Source of the DNA: Clostridia bacterium
GTDB lineage: Bacteria; Bacillota_A; Clostridia; TANB77; CAG-508
Direction of reading: 5' to 3'
Length of the DNA stretch: 64,000 nt
Assembly (NCBI GenBank): GCA_017475185.1
Contig: JAFVGB010000002.1
Location: 186,001 to 250,000, forward strand
Both the position numbers and the translations under genes were made by a program. The notes under the pieces are model-generated. The model did not search any database, was not told where the DNA came from, and worked only from the letters and a program-made list of their open reading frames with translations. The stretch's first letter is position 1. Each line of letters begins with the position of its first letter. This document shows positions 49,198 to 58,126 of this stretch, in pieces.

Positions 49198-51323
49198 TGA
49201 CAAATTTGGCAGTAGGAACAATACTTTATGGTTGGTCTGGAAATGAATTTAATTCTAGTGCAGGTACAGTAGGTTCAGAAGTTATAATATATACAACAAC
49301 TACTCAATTAAATACCGCTATAGGGGATAAAGTTTATAATATATACGGTGAAGAAATTGATACAGTTACTGGTGTTGAAGTATTTGGTGATTATGAAAGA
49401 GATTTGTCAGCTAATAATTATCTAGGAATGTGGGAATCTTCACAAGGTACTTCGTTAGATACTACTGTTCAAGCAAATACAAAATATATATCTAATCTTT
49501 CTGATGGTACTGATACTTATGTTATAAAAGATGTTGAAGCAAGAACTTCTATAACAAATAAACAAGATATATTAGTTAGTGGTACGAATATTAAAACAGT
49601 TGGTGGAACAACTTTATTAGGTTCAGGTAACATAGCTTTTCCAACAGTTGATCAAACATATAGTGCTGTATCGACAAATGCTCAATCAGGTGTTGCGGTT
49701 AAATCCGCTATAGATGCTGCAATTAGTTCTGTGTATAAACCAGGTGGATCTGTTGCATTTGCTTCATTGCCTACACTAGGATCAACAAACGAAGGATATG
49801 TATACAATGTTACAGACGCTTTTACAACTACATCTAGTTTTGTCGAAGGGGCTGGTGTAAGTTATCCTGCTGGTACCAATGTTGCTATTGTTATTACTGA
49901 TCAAACAAATTATTATGCTTGGTATTTAACTTCTTTCTCTACATTAGTTTATACTACATCAGCAACACCATCACCAGGAGATGCAATTTATAATTTTGAA
50001 TTTACTTTAACTGATGACACAATTAAATCAGTAGAAAGTGATTATTCATCTATTTTATGGAAAAGTGATGGTGTTACATTAACAGCTACACGACAGTCAT
50101 CTAATGATACTAATTCTACCACATATAAATTTGATACATTAACTGGTGCATTTCAACCACTACTTGTTTCTGGTACTAATATCAAAACTGTAAATAATGA
50201 ATCAATACTCGGTTCAGGTAATATTAATATATCTAGTGGAAGTACTTATACTGCTGGAACAGGTATTGATATTACCAATAATGCAATAAATGTGACTAGT
50301 CCTGTATTAATAAATACTTCTACAGGAAATAATAGTATAACAATATTAGGAACGAAATCTTCTATTACTAATGCTATGAACATTGGATATAGCTCATCTG
50401 TAACAAGACCTGGTATTGCTATCGGTAATAATTCTTCTATAAGTGGTAATGAAAATTGGGCTTGTGTGCTTGGAACAGGAGCTGGAGCCGAATCTGCACG
50501 ATGTGGTGTTGCCATTGGTAGTTATGCACAAGTGAAAGCTAATTATGCTATACAAATAGGTGGTTCTCTTGATACTACAAGTGCTGTTAACTCAGAAGCC
50601 AATACAATGAAAGTATATAATGGAATTTCTAATTATAAACTTCTTGGTTCAGATGGTACAATTCCTAACACTAGATTAAATGTAATGACTGGTTCAGATG
50701 GTACAAATGCTGGAACAAAGGGTGCTGTACCTGCTCCTACTGCTACAGATAATACTAAATTCTTACGTGGTGATGGTACTTGGGCAACACCTACTATGCC
50801 AACTGTTGATCAAACCTATGATGGAACAAGTACAAATGCTCAATCTGGTACTGCAATAGCTGGTGCAGGATTCTTAACAAATAAAGCAACTAGTCCTTAT
50901 TCTTGGGTTATATCAAATACTGCATCAGGTCAAGATGGTTTAACAATTTTAGGTAGAGATTCTACAGCAACTAAAGCAAGATCAACTGTTTTAGGTAGAA
51001 GTGCTCAGTCTACAGGAAAATCTGGTATTGTAATTGGTTATGCTGCATATGTTTCTGCTGATCATGCAATTCAAATTGGAACTGGAACTAATTCAACAGC
51101 TGATACATTAAGTATTGGTTTTGATAATGATACTACTGCTAATCGTAAGAATTGGCAATTGTTAGATGGTACTACTGGATATATTCCAAATGCTAGAATA
51201 AATATGGATACCACACCTACAAGTGGAAGTTCAAATGCAATTACATCAGGAGCTGTTTATTCTGCTTTAGGTGATATACAAACTGCTTTAACTGCAATTA
51301 TAACTGGAGGAAACAATTCATAA
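49197..51323 (+). CDS. tail fibre protein with YadA-like head repeats
   Basis: This 708-residue protein is Ser/Thr/Asn/Gly-rich and probably a trimeric fibre. It carries trimeric-autotransporter head repeats (PGIAIGNNSSISGN, GVAIGSYAQVKANYAIQIG and again IVIGYAAYVSADHAIQIG) and internal duplications: SGTNIKTV followed by LGSGNI occurs twice, as does PTVDQTY followed by STNAQSG. The N-terminus (MTNLAVGTILYGWSGNEFNS) is probably the virion-attachment part. The next gene starts on its stop codon, suggesting a partner fibre or adhesin. Confidence 0.8.
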   Translation: MTNLAVGTILYGWSGNEFNSSAGTVGSEVIIYTTTTQLNTAIGDKVYNIYGEEIDTVTGVEVFGDYERDLSANNYLGMWESSQGTSLDTTVQANTKYISNLSDGTDTYVIKDVEARTSITNKQDILVSGTNIKTVGGTTLLGSGNIAFPTVDQTYSAVSTNAQSGVAVKSAIDAAISSVYKPGGSVAFASLPTLGSTNEGYVYNVTDAFTTTSSFVEGAGVSYPAGTNVAIVITDQTNYYAWYLTSFSTLVYTTSATPSPGDAIYNFEFTLTDDTIKSVESDYSSILWKSDGVTLTATRQSSNDTNSTTYKFDTLTGAFQPLLVSGTNIKTVNNESILGSGNINISSGSTYTAGTGIDITNNAINVTSPVLINTSTGNNSITILGTKSSITNAMNIGYSSSVTRPGIAIGNNSSISGNENWACVLGTGAGAESARCGVAIGSYAQVKANYAIQIGGSLDTTSAVNSEANTMKVYNGISNYKLLGSDGTIPNTRLNVMTGSDGTNAGTKGAVPAPTATDNTKFLRGDGTWATPTMPTVDQTYDGTSTNAQSGTAIAGAGFLTNKATSPYSWVISNTASGQDGLTILGRDSTATKARSTVLGRSAQSTGKSGIVIGYAAYVSADHAIQIGTGTNSTADTLSIGFDNDTTANRKNWQLLDGTTGYIPNARINMDTTPTSGSSNAITSGAVYSALGDIQTALTAIITGGNNS

Positions 51324-52192
51324 TGACTATAGCTAGTGATTTAACTACAATAAGTACAGCATTAACAAATATTAAAACTTCTATTATTAATAAAGGAGTT
51401 ATTCCTTCTGGTAATATTACTACATATGCTACAGCCATTGATTCTTTAAATGTAGTTCAAGATAAAACATATTTAAATTATTGGATAACCACAAGTGGAA
51501 TTACAAATATAAATACTAATACCACTTTTACAATTAATGGAAGTGGTGAATATAAAGATGATTTAACAATTATTGGTTTAAATTTCGCAAACATTAGATT
51601 AATCAATGGTTTTGGTGAAAGAACTTTTAGAGCTTGTCAAAGTTTAAAATTTATTAATTTTGATAGTATTGAAACTATTGATGGTAAAGTATTTTGGATG
51701 TTTCGTAATTGCCAAAATTTAACTTCTATTAATTTTCCAAAACTAAAAATATTTAAAGCAGGTGATAGTGGTGGAGCCCAAATGTTTTGTGAATGTATTG
51801 GACTAAAAAATGTAGAATTTCCATCTTTAGAAGAATCTGGTGGTGGTAGCGGTATACAAGGAATGTTTTATAAGTGTTCTGGATTAGAATATGTTTCTTT
51901 TCCAATGCTAAGCCGATTAACAGGAAGTTACAAAACTGATCTACAAGGTTTATTTCAAGAGTGTACTAACTTAAAAGATGTATTTTTTCCTTCATTATGT
52001 ACATCTTCTTTTACTAATCAAAACGCAAATGTTATGCGATATATGCTTTTAAATACTGGAACAAATTGTATACATACAATACATTTTCCAAGTAATTTAG
52101 AAACTTTGATTTCAACATTTAATAGTTATCCATTATTTGGTGGTGACAACGGATATGTAACATTAGCTTTTGACCTACCTGCAACTTCATAA
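51323..52192 (+). CDS. BspA-like leucine-rich-repeat fibre tip or adhesin
   Basis: This 289-residue protein starts with a helical N-terminal region (residues 1-55, ending NVVQDKTYLNYW), then BspA-type repeats with F..C..L..I/V.FP.L spacing (about residues 85-270). Such repeats bind proteins or surfaces and occur in phage receptor-binding proteins. GGAGGAAA precedes the start, and it is coupled to the YadA-like fibre, so it is a good candidate for a distal fibre component. Confidence 0.78.
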   Translation: MTIASDLTTISTALTNIKTSIINKGVIPSGNITTYATAIDSLNVVQDKTYLNYWITTSGITNINTNTTFTINGSGEYKDDLTIIGLNFANIRLINGFGERTFRACQSLKFINFDSIETIDGKVFWMFRNCQNLTSINFPKLKIFKAGDSGGAQMFCECIGLKNVEFPSLEESGGGSGIQGMFYKCSGLEYVSFPMLSRLTGSYKTDLQGLFQECTNLKDVFFPSLCTSSFTNQNANVMRYMLLNTGTNCIHTIHFPSNLETLISTFNSYPLFGGDNGYVTLAFDLPATS

Positions 52193-52203
52193 GGAGGAAA
52201 CAA

Positions 52204-52461
52204 ATGTTTATTACACAAGTTTATAAATATGAAAAAGACGGAATTGTTTACGTTGGTGGAAACGTACCAGAGAGTGCAACAATTCTTGAAACAATGGACA
52301 TCTTAAACGCAGAAGAAGGCTTTGATCTTATCCGTATATCAGATGAGGAAAATATAGGTAATTCTGTATGGTTACACGATGGCGATGTTCAAAAAAATTA
52401 CAGAAAAGAAAAATCTATTCAGCTTGACAATTTACCTGAAGAATCTGTGGATAATAATTAA
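52204..52461 (+). CDS. small protein after the fibre genes, unknown function
   Basis: This 85-residue acidic protein has a very strong ribosome binding site (AAGGAGG) 12 bp after the fibre gene. Its position suggests a fibre chaperone or accessory factor; the sequence shows no known family. The 42 bp after it hold no clear terminator. Confidence 0.65.
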   Translation: MFITQVYKYEKDGIVYVGGNVPESATILETMDILNAEEGFDLIRISDEENIGNSVWLHDGDVQKNYRKEKSIQLDNLPEESVDNN

Positions 52462-52503
52462 AAAAAATTATAACTATTATTAGCGCTAACCGTAGTATTT
52501 AAT

Positions 52504-52848
52504 TTAAAATTTATTAATTATTTCTAAGATTTTTTCTTTATCTTCTAAACTTAATTTTTTACCTTTTTCAATTTTAGTTAGATAAGGCTTTGTTTGTTGA
52601 TCATAATACTTTGTACGTATTTCAGAATGAGCAGCACAAGCCTTATCTAATGTATCAAAGCAATATGAATGTTTTAATTTGCTAATAGATTTATCTTTAT
52701 TGACTACTACATCAAAATAATATGATTTAGGTCCATCTAATGATTTAAATTTTGTCACAATTCCAGATACACCACATATTTTATTTTTAATATCTGGTTT
52801 ACTATTAAAATGTTCAATATGTTGTTTGTAACCTATAAAATCACTCAT
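52504..52848 (-). CDS. small basic protein, possible AP2-like fold
   Basis: This 114-residue protein has a stretch (SYYFDVVVNKDKSISKLKHS, then YCFDTLDKACAAHSEIRTKY) with the strand-strand-helix order of AP2-type or Arm DNA-binding domains, followed by a basic tail. The match is weak. It overlaps the preceding gene by 4 bp (ATGA). Confidence 0.55.
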   Translation of the reverse strand: MSDFIGYKQHIEHFNSKPDIKNKICGVSGIVTKFKSLDGPKSYYFDVVVNKDKSISKLKHSYCFDTLDKACAAHSEIRTKYYDQQTKPYLTKIEKGKKLSLEDKEKILEIINKF

Positions 52849-53246
52849 ATTTTTTCTTTTACATCTTTACCATAAATTGTTTTTGATACTGGTTCAAATC
52901 TTTTAATTACATTCATTACTGACCAATGACTAAATAAAGGATTTTTAGCAGCTAATGCATTCATTTCAGTTTTATGTTGTTCCATAAAAGATTGTGCTTG
53001 TTTACGTGATTCAAAACATAATCCTGAATATAATTTTTTTCTTTCTTTAATATATTCTTTATCATTTCTCCTTGAAATACCTGTATCCCATGGTTTACAT
53101 TTATATTCTCCAGGTTTAATAAAAATACAGTTTTTTTCTGAATTAAAATCAATAAAACCTTCTCTCGGAGCTAAATTTCTTTTAAATTTATTTGGATTAT
53201 TACTATTTTTACTCCAAGTATGCATTTTTATTTTTACAACAGCCAT
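52845..53246 (-). CDS. basic protein of unknown function
   Basis: This 133-residue basic protein has a strand-rich middle followed by a helix (FESRKQAQSFMEQHKTEMNA). The layout resembles the next gene's, so the two may be distant relatives. GAGGGAA precedes the start and a sigma70-like promoter lies about 43 bp upstream. Confidence 0.6.
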   Translation of the reverse strand: MAVVKIKMHTWSKNSNNPNKFKRNLAPREGFIDFNSEKNCIFIKPGEYKCKPWDTGISRRNDKEYIKERKKLYSGLCFESRKQAQSFMEQHKTEMNALAAKNPLFSHWSVMNVIKRFEPVSKTIYGKDVKEKI

Positions 53247-53288
53247 TTAAAAAATTCCCTCACCTAATTTTTAATCTTTACTGAAATT

Positions 53289-53322
53289 ATAATATTAAAT
53301 GTATATAAAAAAATAAAGCCAT
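53289..53322 (-). promoter_or_regulatory. early-type sigma70-like promoter
   Basis: On the minus strand: ATGGCTTTATT (-35 at 53317-53312), an exact 17-bp spacer and TATTAT (53294-53289), 43 bp before the ATG at 53246. Confidence 0.5.
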
Positions 53323-53342
53323 ATTTCAAAAAACATGACTTT
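53313..53342 (-). terminator. hairpin terminator overlapping a promoter element
   Basis: AAAGCCAT (53315-53322) and ATGACTTT (53335-53342) pair over 8 bp with one wobble, followed on the minus strand by a T-rich run. Its 3' arm is also the 5' part of the downstream ATGGCTTTATT promoter, the same packing as at 47.2 kb. Confidence 0.55.
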
Positions 53343-53370
53343 ATTTATAAATCTGTTAATAACTACGTAA

Positions 53371-53997
53371 TTATTCTGATTCGATTGTGATAATCATACC
53401 ATTATATACAACTTTTATTGGAGCAGATTGTACTACATTAGTGTTTGTATTAACAGATTTTTTCTCAATATTATTTACAGGTATTGTAGTATTTTCAAGT
53501 AAAGCTTTTAACTGATTAATAGATAAATCCCATCCCCAATTACCTGAACAAATGGAATATATAATTTTATCTGTTTCTTTATCTACTCTATATTTTACTA
53601 ATAAATTCTGAGGTTTTTCTTCACTATTTATTTCAGGCTTATTATTAAACATAATTTGATTACTAAAATCTTTGTAAATAGTCCATTCAATTTTTGTATG
53701 ATCTAAATATGTTTCTAAAGCTTCCTCTATTCTTTGTATAATACCTTTTTCTTGTACTTTAAGTAAAATAAATTTAGCAATAGCATAAGGTGTTATCAAA
53801 CTAGATAAAAATTTTGAATCAACTTCTATACTATCTCTTTCTAATAAAGTTAAAACATCTTTGTTATCTATATTCATTAATAAAGTTGCATTACTATAAA
53901 TTGGATTAATCTCAGTTAAAGCTTCAATAACTTCTTTAACTGCTTCTTTCATAGATTCATCTAAATGCTCTTCAATAAATTTTTCTTCTTCTGTCAT
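53371..53997 (-). CDS. protein of unknown function
   Basis: This 208-residue acidic protein is helical in its first half (EEHLDESMKEAVKEVIEALT). It has a Trp-containing beta region and a short C-terminal strand pair. AAGGATAA precedes the start. No family is recognised; it is followed by a terminator. Confidence 0.65.
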   Translation of the reverse strand: MTEEEKFIEEHLDESMKEAVKEVIEALTEINPIYSNATLLMNIDNKDVLTLLERDSIEVDSKFLSSLITPYAIAKFILLKVQEKGIIQRIEEALETYLDHTKIEWTIYKDFSNQIMFNNKPEINSEEKPQNLLVKYRVDKETDKIIYSICSGNWGWDLSINQLKALLENTTIPVNNIEKKSVNTNTNVVQSAPIKVVYNGMIITIESE

Positions 53998-54001
53998 TAT
54001 A

Positions 54002-54193
54002 TTATCCTTTTACTTGATTAGTAAAATTAACATTTACCTTAAAATCAACAGCTTTTCCTAATTGTGGTGCGATTTCTAATACATTTGCTACTGTAAAAAA
54101 ATCTTCAAAAGCTGATTTACCTAAAATATTACCTTTACTATCTTTTATTGCTAAATACCAAACATGATTTTCTTGATAAAAACAAAATTCCAT
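54002..54193 (-). CDS. small protein of unknown function
   Basis: This 63-residue protein is beta-rich (MEFCFYQENHVWYLAIKDSK). AGGAG lies 8 bp before the ATG. An ATTCTATAAAAATATAA sequence upstream weakly resembles the late-type box. Confidence 0.6.
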   Translation of the reverse strand: MEFCFYQENHVWYLAIKDSKGNILGKSAFEDFFTVANVLEIAPQLGKAVDFKVNVNFTNQVKG

Positions 54194-54228
54194 TTTATTT
54201 CTCCTATAAATTATATTTTTATAGAATA

Positions 54229-55218
54229 TTATAAGCTATCTGTTTCTACAAATAAATTTATATTAAATTTTGGTTCAGTTTTATCTTCTTCATATGGAAT
54301 ATATCCACAAGGGTTAGTAATATATCTTACATTTCTTTTTCCAAATGTAAAATCACATCTATTATGTACATGACCAGATATAACAAGTTTTACCGCTGGC
54401 AACGTAATATCTATCCATTTTTCTAAATCAGATGTATAACTCGCATTAAGAAGTCCTTTTTTATATTTTTCAGATATACATTGCGGTGATAAGCAATGAT
54501 GAGTCATAAGTATAATTTTAGCTTTAGGATTTATTTTTAAAATTTCATCATGACATCTTTTTACTTCTTTTTTAGCTAATTTATGTAATTTTAAATAATA
54601 TTCAGGCGAAAGGTAAAATCTATTATTTTCTTTACCCCATTTAAAATCATTCATTCTACTACCAGCTTCAGCCATAGTTTCATTACGAATAATTTGCTTA
54701 GTTAATTTTTCTACTGGTTCATATTTACTCGGAAGACCATAAAGTCTAGTCCAAAGATCCCATGATTTTAATTTTTCATTAAATTCTTCAAGTGTTAGAT
54801 CACAGTAATTATAGTCAGTATAAAATGTACTTCCAATAACAGCTGTATTTTCATCTATCCAACACCAATCATTTTCTAAGTATCTCCAAAACAAATGAGT
54901 AATTGGAAATTCTTGTTTTAATTCTTTTTTAAGTTCAGACAATATTGGATGTTTATTATCTTTAGTATATTCGTAACATATATGATTACCATCCGTAAAG
55001 ATTACTCTTTGATTAGGAAAAAATACTTCTAAAAATTCTTTGTGTTTATCAATACCAGCCGCAATATCACCAGCAATAAGATTTACACAATCAGTATCCT
55101 TTTGTAAATCTTTATAATATTTTTTATAAAACAAACTAGTATTAATTGGATCATTAAAGTCTGGTCCATTTATTCTTGATGTATAATGTATGTCAGATAT
55201 TATTCTAATTTTTGTCAT
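54229..55218 (-). CDS. calcineurin-type metallophosphoesterase, larger form
   Basis: This 329-residue protein has the family's metal ligands: IISDIHY at residues 5-11, AGDIAAG near 50, FTDGNHIC near 75, MTHHCLSP near 240 and SGHVHNRC near 285. An extra helical segment (about 120-215) separates the third and fourth motifs. It is encoded between an RNA ligase cluster and small unknowns; removing 2',3'-cyclic phosphates or 3' phosphates during RNA repair is possible but not shown. Confidence 0.85.
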   Translation of the reverse strand: MTKIRIISDIHYTSRINGPDFNDPINTSLFYKKYYKDLQKDTDCVNLIAGDIAAGIDKHKEFLEVFFPNQRVIFTDGNHICYEYTKDNKHPILSELKKELKQEFPITHLFWRYLENDWCWIDENTAVIGSTFYTDYNYCDLTLEEFNEKLKSWDLWTRLYGLPSKYEPVEKLTKQIIRNETMAEAGSRMNDFKWGKENNRFYLSPEYYLKLHKLAKKEVKRCHDEILKINPKAKIILMTHHCLSPQCISEKYKKGLLNASYTSDLEKWIDITLPAVKLVISGHVHNRCDFTFGKRNVRYITNPCGYIPYEEDKTEPKFNINLFVETDSL

Positions 55219-55673
55219 TAAAGCATTCCATCTGTATATTCATATTCAAGTAATTCTTTTATTTTCTTAATTTCATCTTTAGTTAATGGTTCTTGATTTC
55301 CATAACCATATGCTAAATGATCCAATTTTTGTAATAAAAGACCATTTGTAATTTTCATTTCTTTTTTATATTTTCTAATATGATCTATACCGTCTTCATA
55401 ACCATTATTATAAGTACCAACTTTATGAATATCACCATAGGCTTCATCAATAGTATCTTCATCTAAATCAATATCATTAATAAATACAGATAAATTATAA
55501 TCATTAGAATTAGTATTTAATTTTTCTAATGCATTACTTATTTCATTAATTTCTTCCGGTGTATATTTTTCTGAATATTTTTTAATAAATTGTTGAATAA
55601 TACTATTTCTAGTATCTTCATCAAATTGTATTTCTACATCTGTATATTCATTTATATCAATATTATGTATCAT
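55218..55673 (-). CDS. acidic protein of unknown function
   Basis: This 151-residue acidic protein is helical. It lies between and overlaps the RNA ligase and phosphoesterase genes (ATGA upstream, one base downstream), so all three are co-translated. No domain is recognised. Confidence 0.6.
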   Translation of the reverse strand: MIHNIDINEYTDVEIQFDEDTRNSIIQQFIKKYSEKYTPEEINEISNALEKLNTNSNDYNLSVFINDIDLDEDTIDEAYGDIHKVGTYNNGYEDGIDHIRKYKKEMKITNGLLLQKLDHLAYGYGNQEPLTKDEIKKIKELLEYEYTDGML

Positions 55674-56893
55674 TTAATTTTTTCTCTTTCTAAATTTATA
55701 AGAATTTCTTTATATTTAATATGCTCTAAATAACGATCATAATTAGGTACTTCATTTATACCTTCAAAAAGGGCAAATTGCATATCTTTATAATTATCAT
55801 TTACCCAAGCTGCATATAATCTACGAGCAGTTTTTTCATCATTTAAAGTTAACATATTATTAAATTCATTTTTACCTATTTTTCCATATTCCTCTAAAAC
55901 ATGTTTATATTTAATAACATTTTTTTGTATTTCTTGAATTTTTTCGTTTAATTCTGGAAATACTTGTAAAGCATCATCTATTGTACCTTCACGCATACCT
56001 TTCCATATTTGTTCGTCAGTTGTATCAAACATTCTACGATATCCTTTTAATCGTATATAATCTTCACATTTTATTTTAACACGATTAAAATTTTTATCTA
56101 CAACTACTACACCTTCATCTTGATCACCTTTATATGAATTACATAATTGTAATACTTCATCCATATTGTGTAAATCAAAATATTTGACAGTATTAAACTT
56201 TTTGATACCTGGAATTATTGCTTTAGCCATATCAAGTGGATATTCGTCATAAGTATAAAGATTTCTACAACCTAAATATACTAAATCTGTTTTTGGATTA
56301 TCTACTAAAATACGCATTTTTGGTGATATTAATTCAAACATATAGGTATAATCTGGATGAAATTCACTCAAAGTTGCATTATTCTTTTTTATACAATAAT
56401 CAATTAAATCCTGAACAGTATTACAGGTATCTGTTTCAATTTCTTTATACTTAGAAGGAATTTTGATCATTTCCTTCCAAGGTAAATTAGTATTCCATCC
56501 ATTATTAGTAATCCAATGCCATTTATTATCATAATAAAAGAGCTTAATCAAGATACCATCTACTTTTTGTTCTACTAAAGCAGAAGACCAATCTATTTCG
56601 GGACAAAATGATTGACCATAATTACCAAATTTAGTAAATGGTGCTACAATCATAACTGGATTATTTGGATCTTTTACAGAAACAATACAACCTCTACAAA
56701 GTCTTACGTATTCATCATTAAAATCACTAAATAAGCCATCATATGACAACATATATAATTCTGGATATAATAAATTATTATCCTCATCTTTCCAAGGACA
56801 TTGCTTAATAGTAATAAATCTTGGTTCTTTTTCTAAAAAAGTTTTCCAATCTTTATTATTTTTAATTAAGTCTATTAATATATCATATATCAT
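55670..56893 (-). CDS. RNA ligase, T4 Rnl1-like
   Basis: This 407-residue protein seals RNA ends through an enzyme-AMP intermediate. The nucleotidyltransferase motifs are visible: EQKVDGILIKLF (motif I, nucleophile Lys110), MFELISPKMRIL (motif IIIa region), DEGVVVVDK (motif IV) and VKIKCEDYIRLKG (motif V). T4 Rnl1 has 374 residues with Lys99. In T4 the enzyme, with polynucleotide kinase, repairs tRNA cleaved by host anticodon nucleases. A kinase gene lies 2 kb upstream in the same direction. Confidence 0.87.
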   Translation of the reverse strand: MIYDILIDLIKNNKDWKTFLEKEPRFITIKQCPWKDEDNNLLYPELYMLSYDGLFSDFNDEYVRLCRGCIVSVKDPNNPVMIVAPFTKFGNYGQSFCPEIDWSSALVEQKVDGILIKLFYYDNKWHWITNNGWNTNLPWKEMIKIPSKYKEIETDTCNTVQDLIDYCIKKNNATLSEFHPDYTYMFELISPKMRILVDNPKTDLVYLGCRNLYTYDEYPLDMAKAIIPGIKKFNTVKYFDLHNMDEVLQLCNSYKGDQDEGVVVVDKNFNRVKIKCEDYIRLKGYRRMFDTTDEQIWKGMREGTIDDALQVFPELNEKIQEIQKNVIKYKHVLEEYGKIGKNEFNNMLTLNDEKTARRLYAAWVNDNYKDMQFALFEGINEVPNYDRYLEHIKYKEILINLEREKIK

Positions 56894-57465
56894 TTTATAC
56901 TCTTTGTAATATATTTTGTTATCATATTTACTGTTGCATTTCTTCCTGCTGCTACCTCTATTGCATTGTCTATTAAAAGTTTAATATCAATATCATCATC
57001 TGGATAATTATTATACTTACCATACATATCTAATGCTCCTAATGCTTCTCTACTACCTGCACCTATAGCATTATAATGTTTTATAGCTTCTCCTACTTGA
57101 AAATCACTTTCTATTTTATATAATCTATTTTTAATACCAATCAATATTTCACCAGGAGAAACTTGATCAGATTCGTCTGTTTTAATGCATACTCCATTGT
57201 CAATAAACAATTTACGAATATTATTAATGAGTTTTGTTCTAACATACTTATCAATATCTTCATCCTTTCCTAATCTAGGTATTACTAAATTATACATTAA
57301 TAAATCACGCATTCGAAAAGATCCAGCTGTAGCAAATAAAATATTATTTAATTTAAACACTTTGCTGTCACGTCTAGTTTCTTGAACATTATCATCATCT
57401 GTTCCAGCCGTATCTCCAACAAAATACATTTTATTTTTTGCAATATATCCTATACAGCATGTCAT
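56890..57465 (-). CDS. proteasome-beta/HslV-like Ntn hydrolase
   Basis: This 191-residue protein has the features of HslV or proteasome beta-type proteases. After Met removal Thr2 would be the N-terminal nucleophile (MTCCIGYIAKNKMYFVGDTA). A conserved Lys follows in RRDSKVFKL near residue 35, and the AIGAGSREALGALDM segment near 135 corresponds to the GSGG/SGxxYA region. The length is near HslV (about 176). No HslU ATPase is adjacent. It overlaps the RNA ligase and the following small gene (ATGA). The substrate could be host proteins or virion scaffold. Confidence 0.78.
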   Translation of the reverse strand: MTCCIGYIAKNKMYFVGDTAGTDDDNVQETRRDSKVFKLNNILFATAGSFRMRDLLMYNLVIPRLGKDEDIDKYVRTKLINNIRKLFIDNGVCIKTDESDQVSPGEILIGIKNRLYKIESDFQVGEAIKHYNAIGAGSREALGALDMYGKYNNYPDDDIDIKLLIDNAIEVAAGRNATVNMITKYITKSIK

Positions 57466-57644
57466 TTCTTTATTTTAGATAACCTCTTTGTTACTGCTTT
57501 TTCAATACGTCTTTCTTTTCTATTTTTCTTTCTAAATGTTCTAGCACTTCCATAATTTTCTGCAGTCCATGAACCATCATCTTTAAATTTCATTCCAAAT
57601 AAATCTGAAAATGATTTTTGTTCTGTTTTATTTTCTTCTGTCAT
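57462..57644 (-). CDS. small basic protein of unknown function
   Basis: This 60-residue protein has an acidic N-terminus, and an Arg/Lys-rich C-terminus (RTFRKKNRKERRIEKAVTKR) likely to contact nucleic acid. It is coupled to both neighbours. Confidence 0.6.
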   Translation of the reverse strand: MTEENKTEQKSFSDLFGMKFKDDGSWTAENYGSARTFRKKNRKERRIEKAVTKRLSKIKK

Positions 57645-58060
57645 AATATAATATCCTCTTTTTTAACATTTCGATAATTTTTATCACCAGGTAATATAAC
57701 TTTAATATAATTATCTTCAATATCGTCTTTAATACTAGGTCCAAAAGCTAACGCATCAAAAGCGATCATAGAATGTAATTTTGGTTCTTTATACATTTTG
57801 CTATATTTATTTTTAGTTTTAATTAAGTTATATTTAAACATTTGCATAATCTTAGTATACGTTTTAGAATTACATCTAATATTATCTACATGATATTTAT
57901 TGAAATTATTAGATTTTTTCATTTGTTCAATATATTTATCTAATCCTAATTTTTGATATAAATCACCAAAACAATAAATTTTTTTATCTGAATAAATAAC
58001 ATCAGAAATTTTTAAAATTTTTGTATTCTTTTTAAATATTTTTCTTAAAAAATCTAGCAT
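57641..58060 (-). CDS. protein of unknown function
   Basis: I place the start at the ATG at 58060 (MLDFLRKIFKKNTKILKISD, 139 residues), because AAGG is 9 bp upstream; the ATG at 58069 sits on top of that site. The product is basic, with an AFGPSIKDDIEDNYIKVI segment. It is the first gene of the coupled unit leading to the HslV-like and RNA ligase genes. Confidence 0.6.
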   Translation of the reverse strand: MLDFLRKIFKKNTKILKISDVIYSDKKIYCFGDLYQKLGLDKYIEQMKKSNNFNKYHVDNIRCNSKTYTKIMQMFKYNLIKTKNKYSKMYKEPKLHSMIAFDALAFGPSIKDDIEDNYIKVILPGDKNYRNVKKEDIIL

Positions 58061-58090
58061 CAATTCCATCCTTATTTAAATTATAATATA

Positions 58091-58123
58091 TTTATATAGA
58101 ATACAATTTTTAAGTAAAACCAT
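58091..58123 (-). promoter_or_regulatory. early-type sigma70-like promoter for the RNA-ligase unit
   Basis: On the minus strand: ATGGTTTTACT (-35 at 58118-58113), a 16-bp spacer and TATAAA (58096-58091), 31 bp before the ATG at 58060. A late-like ATTCTATATAAATATAT overlaps the -10. Confidence 0.6.
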
Positions 58124-58126
58124 AAA

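Noticed and set aside
50246..50515. Minus-strand open frame of 89 codons inside the YadA-like fibre gene
   Set aside because: It is antisense to clear head repeats and has the repetitive Pro/Ala/Val composition expected of that.
49197..52192. Diversity-generating retroelement acting on fibre genes
   Set aside because: No reverse transcriptase is encoded nearby, and the internal duplications do not show adenine-biased differences.
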